The notes under the pieces: generated by a model | Databases searched by the model: none | What the model was told of the DNA's origin: nothing | The model's input: only the letters and a program-made list of their open reading frames with translations | Position numbers and translations under genes: made by a program | DNA from: an uncultured Corynebacterium sp. | GTDB lineage: Bacteria; Actinomycetota; Actinomycetes; Mycobacteriales; Mycobacteriaceae | Direction: 5' to 3' | Assembly: GCF_946223165.1 (NCBI RefSeq) | Contig: NZ_CAMIBP010000035.1 | Coordinates: 1-20,508, forward strand | Length of the DNA stretch: 20,508 nt | Part shown: one piece after another, positions 1 through 5,510 of the stretch | Layout of the letters: every line of letters starts with the position of its first letter | Position numbering within the stretch: position 1 is the first letter of the stretch

Positions 1-95
1 GCAAGTTGGATTAGGTCATCGGCATCTTCGGAGATGAGCTCTCCGGACTCGATCAGCGAACGTAGCGCTTGTGCCTGTTCTGAGAACTCTGGCAT
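1..95 (-). CDS. N-terminal fragment of an unrecognised protein
   Basis: An open frame starts at ATG (95-93) and runs off the left edge after 31 codons. The peptide begins MPEFSEQAQALRSLIESG and is acidic and probably helical, with no motif I recognise. A purine-rich stretch (GAGAAAG) lies about 10 nt before the ATG, and a good sigma-A-type promoter lies further upstream, which supports this start. In related genomes the gene order continues towards ligA, but this fragment does not look like the start of a DNA ligase. No function is assigned. Confidence 0.6.
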   Translation of the reverse strand, partial: MPEFSEQAQALRSLIESGELISEDADDLIQL

Positions 96-138
96 GGCGG
101 ATGGTTCTTTCTCTAGGACAACGAGGGTTTAATCAGGG

Positions 139-167
139 ATTATCCTTCAAAAGAAATCATGCTGCAA
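139..167 (-). promoter_or_regulatory. sigma-A-type promoter for the left-edge gene
   Basis: Read on the minus strand, TTGCAG (167-162) is followed by a 17-nt spacer and GATAAT (144-139). Both boxes are one or two bases from the housekeeping consensus and the spacing is ideal. The predicted transcript starts near 132 and gives a leader of about 36 nt before the ATG at 95. The region is clearly more AT-rich than the genes around it. I see no gene in the rest of 96-306. Confidence 0.6.
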
Positions 168-306
168 TAGATACCTAGCCGCTATTAGTTCACTGACATT
201 GTGGCCCGCGGGTTTGGCGTTTGGGTGATCGGTAGTCAGGCTTTGCGAGTCCCCATATCCGCACGGTCAAGACCGCCTTCGAGGCCTAGGTTAGGTGAAA
301 GCTCAA

Positions 307-1215
307 TTAGAGATCCCCAGCATCGCGAGTGAGGATGCCGGCGGTCTCGGTAGCCGAGCGCAGGGATCTGGCAGAGGCCTTGACGGGATAGACGTCGAAA
401 CGATCGACGAGAAGCTCGCGCGGCATGCCGATGCGGTCGAGGTGCCGGGCCAGCGCGATGGCCTCCGCGCGGGCATCGGAGCCTGCAATACCTAGACCAA
501 TGCGGTGTCCCGCGTTGAGGTGTTCGCCCAAGCCGTCAAGGTGGCGCGGGGTCTCCAGACCGCGGAAATCCGTGAGGAAGGTCGTGGCGGCAGGCGCCAC
601 TGACCACAGCGGCGGGGCGTGCAGGTAGTCGGCCTCGAAGACAAGGAGCTGCTCAAGAGCTACCTCATCTGGGACCGCCGGGATGGTATCGAAATCGGTG
701 GTGCCGGGGATGCGCCCAGCGATGACGTCTGCGAGGAGCGGCTCGTCGAGCTGTACGACCGCCTCGCCGTGAAAACGGGCAGCAACCATGGTGCGGTGCT
801 GATTGAGCCCCTCAAGTAGCGCGCCGGTGAGGTCCTCCAGCGCGCCGCGGTCGGTGAGGACGCGGTGGCCGTCGGCCAGCTCGATGCTCGCGGCCAGGGA
901 CCACGGGCCCATCGCCTGGACCTTGATGAGCGGGACGGTCTCGCCCCAGACTTCCTGGACCTCGTCGAGGTCGCGCTCCAGCCGGTCCCGCGTGCGCCGA
1001 GTGAGCAGCTGCGGGCGCGCCGTCATGCGCCAGCTGCGCGGACCACGGTCGATGGAGATAGCCTCCAACATGCTGGCCGTGCGGCCCACCGCATCGGAGC
1101 CCAGCCCACGCTCGGGCAACTGCGGGATGGCAGGAAGCTCGGTCTCCCCCATGATGATGTCCGCTGCCTCCGACATGGAGGTACCGGGCATGGGGCCGAG
1201 GGCGAATCCAGTCAT
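307..1215 (-). CDS. MetE-like (cobalamin-independent methionine synthase superfamily) protein without zinc ligands
   Basis: This 302-aa protein resembles the actinobacterial proteins annotated as 'methionine synthase, vitamin-B12 independent' that sit beside mnmA (Rv3015c-like in M. tuberculosis). The segment VVQLDEPLLADVIAG matches the MetE/UROD barrel motif with its conserved DEP. It is far shorter than true MetE (about 750 aa) and covers only one barrel. I find no cysteine anywhere in it. MetE holds its zinc with His, Cys, Glu and Cys, so normal methionine synthesis looks impossible. Its ATG follows the mnmA stop codon with no gap, so it is almost certainly co-transcribed and translationally coupled. 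A role with tRNA thiolation is only a guess from context. Family assignment is fairly sure; activity is unknown. Confidence 0.8.
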   Translation of the reverse strand: MTGFALGPMPGTSMSEAADIIMGETELPAIPQLPERGLGSDAVGRTASMLEAISIDRGPRSWRMTARPQLLTRRTRDRLERDLDEVQEVWGETVPLIKVQAMGPWSLAASIELADGHRVLTDRGALEDLTGALLEGLNQHRTMVAARFHGEAVVQLDEPLLADVIAGRIPGTTDFDTIPAVPDEVALEQLLVFEADYLHAPPLWSVAPAATTFLTDFRGLETPRHLDGLGEHLNAGHRIGLGIAGSDARAEAIALARHLDRIGMPRELLVDRFDVYPVKASARSLRSATETAGILTRDAGDL

Positions 1216-2295
1216 CTACTCGGTCCCGCAGATGGTACCGGAGCCCAACACAATGTCCCCCAGCTCATCCGGGCTCGGCAGGTAGAGCACGGCGGCCTGG
1301 CCGCGGGCCACGCCCTGCAGGGGCTCTAGAAGCTCCAGGGTCATCTCGTCGCCTTTTACGGTGGCGTGGCAGGGCACGACAGAACCGTGCGCACGGACCT
1401 GCACCTCACAGTCGAGCTCGCCGTCCATGGCCGGGTGCAGGCGCTTGAGGCGGTCGGCGCGGATCGTCGTCACACTCAAGTCCCGCTTGGAGCCTACGGT
1501 CACGACGCCGGTCGCGGCGTTGATGTCGGTGACGTAGCGCGGCGTGCCGTCCGCGGTCGGGGTCTTGATGTCTAGGCCCTTGCGCTGGCCGATGGTGAAA
1601 TTCCACGCGCCGTCGTGTTCCTTGAGCTCGTGCCCCTCGGTGTCCACGATCATGCCCGGGCGCAGGCCGATGGACTTGCCCAAAAACGCCTGTGTGTTGC
1701 CGTCGGGAATGAAGCAGATGTCATAAGAATCCGGCTTGGACGCCGTGGAGAAACCATGCCGCTTGGCTTCTTCGCGTATCTGCGGCTTCGGGGTGTCCCC
1801 AACGGGGAAGAAGCAGTGGTCCAGCTCCTCCTTGGTGATGACGCCCAGGACGTAGGACTGATCCTTGTTCTCGTCGAGGGAGCGGCGCATGTATCCGTCC
1901 GCGTCAATGGTGGCGTAGTGGCCGGTGGCGACGGCATCGAAGCCGAGCGCCATGCCCTTGCGCAGCAGCGCCGCGAACTTGATCTTCTCGTTGCAGCGCA
2001 GGCACGGGTTGGGGGTCTCGCCGCGGGCATAGGAGTCCACGAAGTCCCCGATGACGGCCTCCTTGAACTCCTCCGAGAAGTCCCACACATAGAAGGGAAT
2101 GCCCAGCTTGTCGCAGATGCGGCGCGCGTCCGCCGAGTCCTCCAGCGAGCAGCAGCCGCGGGCTTTCTCGCGCGTCTGCTGTGCGTCCTTGTGCAGCGCG
2201 AGGTGCACGCCGACGACCTCGTGGCCCGCCTCCACCGCACGCGCGGCCGCCACGGAAGAGTCGACGCCGCCGGACATCGCAACCAAAACTCGCAC
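1216..2295 (-). CDS. mnmA: tRNA-specific 2-thiouridylase MnmA
   Basis: MnmA activates U34 of Lys, Glu and Gln tRNAs with ATP and inserts sulfur passed on from a cysteine desulfurase. The 359-aa product has the PP-loop SGGVDSS (residues 8-14), the NPCLRCNEKIKF segment (96-107) whose Cys101 matches the catalytic Cys of E. coli (C102), and DICFIPDG, whose Cys194 matches the second one (C199). An open frame extends upstream to 2328, but I chose GTG at 2295: it starts the conserved VRVLVAMSGG and has AAAGGGG 8 nt upstream. Where E. coli MnmA has Asp in NPDxxC, this protein has Cys98, giving a CxxC. The MetE-like gene follows directly, in one operon. The cysteine desulfurase gene lies about 6.9 kb away. 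Confidence 0.96.
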   Translation of the reverse strand: MRVLVAMSGGVDSSVAAARAVEAGHEVVGVHLALHKDAQQTREKARGCCSLEDSADARRICDKLGIPFYVWDFSEEFKEAVIGDFVDSYARGETPNPCLRCNEKIKFAALLRKGMALGFDAVATGHYATIDADGYMRRSLDENKDQSYVLGVITKEELDHCFFPVGDTPKPQIREEAKRHGFSTASKPDSYDICFIPDGNTQAFLGKSIGLRPGMIVDTEGHELKEHDGAWNFTIGQRKGLDIKTPTADGTPRYVTDINAATGVVTVGSKRDLSVTTIRADRLKRLHPAMDGELDCEVQVRAHGSVVPCHATVKGDEMTLELLEPLQGVARGQAAVLYLPSPDELGDIVLGSGTICGTE

Positions 2296-2317
2296 TGCAT
2301 TCCCCTTTCGAATTGAC

Positions 2318-2323
2318 ACCCTA
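2318..2323 (-). promoter_or_regulatory. -10 box of mnmA
   Basis: On the minus strand TAGGGT lies 22 nt before the GTG start of mnmA. A transcript starting near 2311 would have a leader of about 16 nt containing the AAAGGGG ribosome binding site. I see no convincing -35 box. Confidence 0.4.
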
Positions 2324-2353
2324 CCCAACGCAGGCCCCGCGCCGTGAATTCCC

Positions 2354-2359
2354 TAAGCT
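2354..2359 (+). promoter_or_regulatory. -10 box for a near-leaderless transcript
   Basis: TAAGCT is followed by 8 nt and then ATG (2368). There is no Shine-Dalgarno sequence before the ATG. The predicted transcript would start within 1-2 nt of the start codon. Confidence 0.45.
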
Positions 2360-2367
2360 GGCTATCT

Positions 2368-3189
2368 ATGGGAAGAAAGCGCTCCGACAGCATCACCGGC
2401 ACCTACGAGATCTCCACCGGCGAGCTCGTCGTCGAGGCCGACCCTTTCCGCGACGGCGCTTACATCCTCAACATCAACGGCGTGCCCAGCTCCCACATCG
2501 TGGTGGGCGAGCCCCGCGAGCTCGAGTTCGAGTACATGCGTTGGATCGCCGCCGCCGTTGAAGAACTCGCCCCCGGACGCCGCCTGGTCCATCTCGGAGG
2601 CGGCGGCTGCTCCTTGCCCCGCTACTTCGCGGACCTCTGGCCAGACAGCCACAACACCGTCGTGGAGCTCGACGCCAGGCTTGCCGATGCCGTCCGCACC
2701 CTCTTCGACATCCCCAAGGCGCCCCGCGTCAAGATCCGGGCCGGCGAGGCCCGTGCTGTGACCGAGGGGTTCCCGCCTGGCCGCTTCGACGTGCTCATCC
2801 GCGATGTCTTCGCCGGCGCCGAGACACCGCGGCCCCTGACCACAGTCGAGTTCTTCCAGCATGCCCACACCGCCCTCGTCCCCGGCGGGCTCTACGTCGC
2901 CAACTGCGGCGACCACTCCGACCTCAACGGAGCCAAGGCCGAGCTCGCTGGGCTTCAGGACGTCTTCGAACACGTCGCCGTCATCGCCGACCCACCCATG
3001 CTCAAGGGACGCCGCTACGGCAACATCATCTTGCTTGCCTCCGATGCCGCCCTGCCGGACGAGGGCAGCGCCGGCGCGGTGGGCATCGGCAAGCCATTGC
3101 TCCGGGGAGCCGTACCGGCTCACTACAAGGACGCGCGCTGGACCCGCAGGTTTGCCGCCGGCGCTGCGGCGCGGCACGACGCGGGTTAG
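2368..3189 (+). CDS. spermidine synthase-like SAM-fold protein
   Basis: The 273-aa product has the Rossmann fold of the spermidine synthase/SAM-methyltransferase group. The glycine-rich loop is HLGGGGCSLPRYF (75-87), the acidic end of strand 2 is VVELD (98-102), and strand 4 is RFDVLIRDVFAG (139-150). In true spermidine synthases strand 4 ends in an Asp-rich DSSD-type motif that binds the polyamine. Here it reads RDVFAG, as in many actinobacterial 'spermidine synthase-like' proteins, so aminopropyl transfer is doubtful and the substrate is unknown. There are no membrane segments. An in-frame GTG at 2344 exists, but ATG 2368 sits correctly behind a -10 box. It is divergent from mnmA. Its stop codon lies inside the promoter of the next gene. 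Confidence 0.8.
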   Translation: MGRKRSDSITGTYEISTGELVVEADPFRDGAYILNINGVPSSHIVVGEPRELEFEYMRWIAAAVEELAPGRRLVHLGGGGCSLPRYFADLWPDSHNTVVELDARLADAVRTLFDIPKAPRVKIRAGEARAVTEGFPPGRFDVLIRDVFAGAETPRPLTTVEFFQHAHTALVPGGLYVANCGDHSDLNGAKAELAGLQDVFEHVAVIADPPMLKGRRYGNIILLASDAALPDEGSAGAVGIGKPLLRGAVPAHYKDARWTRRFAAGAAARHDAG

Positions 3190-3192
3190 ACT
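3187..3192 (+). promoter_or_regulatory. -10 box overlapping a stop codon
   Basis: TAGACT is followed by 6 nt and then ATG (3199), which predicts a leaderless transcript. The first three bases are also the TAG stop codon of the upstream gene. No ribosome binding site is present. Confidence 0.5.
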
Positions 3193-3198
3193 GCGGGC

Positions 3199-4050
3199 AT
3201 GATCATTCGGGGGGAAGATCCGCGGACGCTGCACGCCGCCGCGAGATCCGGGACGATTGTGCGGGTGTGCAGGGGGCTGTACTTGAATAGCGAGCCCGAG
3301 CCACGGGAGCTGCTCGAGGCCCTGATGGAGCATTATCCGGAGGCCGTGGCCACGGGGGTTACGGCGGGTCAGCTCTGGCTCAAGGCGGAGCTCACCGCTC
3401 CCCTACACCTGGCGCACGACCAGCGGTTATCCGCCTCGCGTTACTTCCAGGCCCACCGGACTCGCTTGCTTGCGCACCGAACCATCGACGGGGTTCGTGT
3501 GCACGTGCCCCTGCTGGCCGTGTCCACCATTGCCGACGATGCGCTGGCGCTCAAGCTGCTCGAGGGCGCATACTCCGGGCCGCGCGGCCGCCTCACCGTC
3601 GACGAAGACTTGGCACAGCTCAAGCGGTTGCCTGCGCGAACCCGCTCCCTGTTGAATCAAGCCGCCCTCGGCACCGACTCCGGTGCCGAGCGAAAGGTGG
3701 TCCGCGCTCTCCACGCGCGCGGGATAAACGCCGTATGCAACGAGCCCATCGGCCCCTATCTGTGGGATATCGTTCTGCCGCGCCAAAAAGTCGCCGTAGA
3801 GATTAACGGATACGAATACCACAGCAGCCTCGAGGCGATGATCAAGGATTCGTGGAAAGCCAATTGCGCCGCCGTGCGCGGCTGGCTAATTCTGCGCTAC
3901 ATGGGCTCCTGCGTCGCACAGCACTTGCCCGACATCGTCGAGCAAATCGCGAACGCGCGCACCCCGAATCTGCAGACCCGTGCGCATGTGCCCGTCGGCC
4001 AGTGGCACAACCGGCTCATGCCGCTCTACCCCACCGAGTGGGAGTTCTAG
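3199..4050 (+). CDS. AbiEi-like N-terminus fused to a DUF559/Vsr-like nuclease domain
   Basis: This 283-aa protein has two parts. Residues 1-110 resemble the AbiEi antitoxin-type winged-helix region of actinobacterial proteins (GTIVRVCRGLYLN, 18-30). Residues 160-245 fit the DUF559/Vsr-like restriction-endonuclease fold: Glu164 in SGAERKV, Asp190 in YLWDIVLP, Glu201 in VAVEINGYEYHSS with His208, then GWLILRY (228-234). Glu, Asp and ExN would form the metal site; most relatives have ExDG instead of ExNG. Such proteins are common orphans in actinobacteria and their target is unknown. No partner toxin (AbiEii-type nucleotidyltransferase) lies nearby. It ends 23 nt before a tandem repeat and faces the lysozyme gene. 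Domain calls are from motif reading, not a profile search. Confidence 0.7.
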   Translation: MIIRGEDPRTLHAAARSGTIVRVCRGLYLNSEPEPRELLEALMEHYPEAVATGVTAGQLWLKAELTAPLHLAHDQRLSASRYFQAHRTRLLAHRTIDGVRVHVPLLAVSTIADDALALKLLEGAYSGPRGRLTVDEDLAQLKRLPARTRSLLNQAALGTDSGAERKVVRALHARGINAVCNEPIGPYLWDIVLPRQKVAVEINGYEYHSSLEAMIKDSWKANCAAVRGWLILRYMGSCVAQHLPDIVEQIANARTPNLQTRAHVPVGQWHNRLMPLYPTEWEF

Positions 4051-4073
4051 GTCGCATACGGCTGGGACCTTTG

Positions 4074-4275
4074 CGCGAAAATCAGCCGCAAACGAGGCCC
4101 ACAACGCCGAAATCAGGCCCAAACGCGGCCGCAAATCCGCACTGGGCTGCTTTGGGCCGGACCAGACAGGCCGCACGCGAAAATCAGCCGCAAACGGGGC
4201 CCACAACGCCGAAATCAGGCCCAAACGCGGCCGCAAATCCGCACTGGGCTGCTTTGGGCCGGACCAGACAGGCCG
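4074..4275. repeat. two tandem copies of a 102-bp intergenic repeat
   Basis: Copy 1 spans 4074-4173 and copy 2 spans 4176-4275, with a 2-nt joint (period 102). I see one mismatch in 100 positions (A versus G in CAAACRGGGCCC). Each copy holds an inverted repeat, GGCCCAAA and TTTGGGCC, at 4116-4123/4151-4158 and 4218-4225/4253-4260, which can form a hairpin on either strand. Within a copy, AATCAGCCGCAAACG and AATCAGGCCCAAACG are also alike, so the unit itself may come from an older duplication. It lies between two convergent genes, where it could end transcription from both sides. The period is a multiple of three and the frames stay open, but there is no start site, so I do not call a gene. 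Confidence 0.9.
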
Positions 4276-4295
4276 GGCTTGAAGTAGGGACCGGG

Positions 4296-5450
4296 CTAGC
4301 GAAGCTGGCCGAGGAATCGGTTGATGGCGTCGGCGAGGCCAGCGGAATCGACGTCGGGAACCTCCACGCCGGCGACGCGCGCAGCCTTCGTGACCTGCTC
4401 GACCTGGCCGGCATCGACGGTGCCGTCCTGGAGGTGCTCGGCGTTGTCGAGCATGATGGTGAGGTCACCGATGGAGGAATGGGAATCCATCATGCCCTGG
4501 AGCTGATCGGTGGTGATGGCTCCGGAGTTGAGGAGCTCGGCGGCCTTGGTCACTAGAGCGTTGCCGCCGGTTCCGACGCCAGCGTCCTCAGCGGCCTGGG
4601 CCACGGCGGGAGCTGCGGCCGCGCCGGCAGCGAGCACGAGGATGGCGGCGATGAGAGCGCCCGCGTCGCCGGAGAGGTCAACGCCCGGGATGACGAGGTT
4701 TTCCAGGATGCCGCCGAAGTCGAAGTAGTTGCCCGCGGAGAAGGAATCGAGCTGGGCAGCGGTGCCGTTGAAGAGGTTCATATCGACGTTGCCGGCGATG
4801 CCGTTGACGCGGCCGGAGTCGGAGCGCTGCCAGAACGCGATCTTGTCCCAGCCACCCATCGGGGCCGGCGCGGTGTTCTGGTAGGCGGCGAGCCACAGCG
4901 GCATCTCGGAGAATTCCGTGGTGTTGGCCATGTTGTCGGTCCAGAAGTACCGGTAGGTGTAGATCATCGGGGTGCGGCCGGTAAGGCGCTTGAGCTCCGA
5001 GGTGAAGGTGCGGGTCCACTCGATGAGCTGCTGCGGGGACTTGCCTTCGGCGACCTCGAGGTCGAGGACGGGCGGCAGGGTCTGGCCCGGTACGAGGGCC
5101 AGCTGGGCCGCGAAGTCGGCGGCCTGGCGGGCAGGGTCGGTGGCGGGGCGCGCGTAGTGGTAGGCGCCGACCTTGAGTCCGGCGGCGGCCGCAGCGTTGG
5201 CGTCGGCGACGAAGTGAGTGTTGACCCAGCCCTCGCCCTCGGTGGCCTTGACGAAGGCGTAGGACTGGCCGTCGGACTTGACGTGGTTCCAGTTGATGTC
5301 GCCGATGGCGCGGTGGTTGTTGCCGGAAACATCGACGCCCGACGGGGCGCCCAGCGAGATTGCGGAGGCGGAAGTCGCGAAAGACAAGGACAGAGCGACC
5401 GCGGTGAGAGTGGCGGTGGCGGCGGTGAGCATGCGGCGTGCGGAGGTCAT
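4296..5450 (-). CDS. secreted GH25 lysozyme (N-acetylmuramidase)
   Basis: GH25 enzymes cut the MurNAc-GlcNAc bond of peptidoglycan. The 384-aa protein begins with a signal peptide (residues 1-30: MTSARRM, a hydrophobic core, ATSASA). The GH25 barrel spans about 36-230: GVDVSGNN with Asp40, YAFVKATEG (64-72), GAYHYA (95-100), the catalytic VLDLE with Asp130 and Glu132, IAFWQ (204-208), and NVDMNLFNG (221-229). After the barrel come a hydrophobic Ala/Leu stretch (about 263-288) and a helical tail to 384 that I do not recognise. The hydrophobic stretch could anchor the enzyme. I chose ATG 5450 over an in-frame GTG 9 nt upstream because it lies 7 nt after a -10 box. It is downstream of mprF with a 60-nt gap and its own promoter. 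Confidence 0.92.
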   Translation of the reverse strand: MTSARRMLTAATATLTAVALSLSFATSASAISLGAPSGVDVSGNNHRAIGDINWNHVKSDGQSYAFVKATEGEGWVNTHFVADANAAAAAGLKVGAYHYARPATDPARQAADFAAQLALVPGQTLPPVLDLEVAEGKSPQQLIEWTRTFTSELKRLTGRTPMIYTYRYFWTDNMANTTEFSEMPLWLAAYQNTAPAPMGGWDKIAFWQRSDSGRVNGIAGNVDMNLFNGTAAQLDSFSAGNYFDFGGILENLVIPGVDLSGDAGALIAAILVLAAGAAAAPAVAQAAEDAGVGTGGNALVTKAAELLNSGAITTDQLQGMMDSHSSIGDLTIMLDNAEHLQDGTVDAGQVEQVTKAARVAGVEVPDVDSAGLADAINRFLGQLR

Positions 5451-5457
5451 GAGCGAC

Positions 5458-5463
5458 ACACTA
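5458..5463 (-). promoter_or_regulatory. -10 box for a leaderless lysozyme transcript
   Basis: On the minus strand TAGTGT is followed by 7 nt (GTCGCTC) and ATG (5450). No ribosome binding site is visible. The lysozyme gene may therefore be expressed independently of mprF. Confidence 0.45.
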
Positions 5464-5510
5464 CAAGCAGTTCACTCAAGTCACAGAAGTAACACGCGCA
5501 ACAGGCGTCA

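Noticed and set aside
2313..2318. TTGACA as the -35 box of the spermidine-synthase-like gene
   Set aside because: It is a perfect consensus, but 35 nt separate it from TAAGCT (2354), about twice the workable spacing, and no -10 box lies at 17 nt.
2344..2367. GTG at 2344 as the start of the spermidine-synthase-like gene
   Set aside because: The added residues are not part of the fold, and the probable -10 box (2354-2359) would then lie inside the gene. ATG 2368 fits better.
4074..4275. CRISPR array
   Set aside because: There are only two units of 102 bp, directly joined, with no short repeats separated by unique spacers and no cas genes nearby.
3852..4556. A protein with 34-residue tandem repeats read through the 102-bp repeat
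   Set aside because: The frame stays open only because the period is a multiple of three. It overlaps the DUF559 gene and the antisense of the lysozyme gene and has no start signal of its own.
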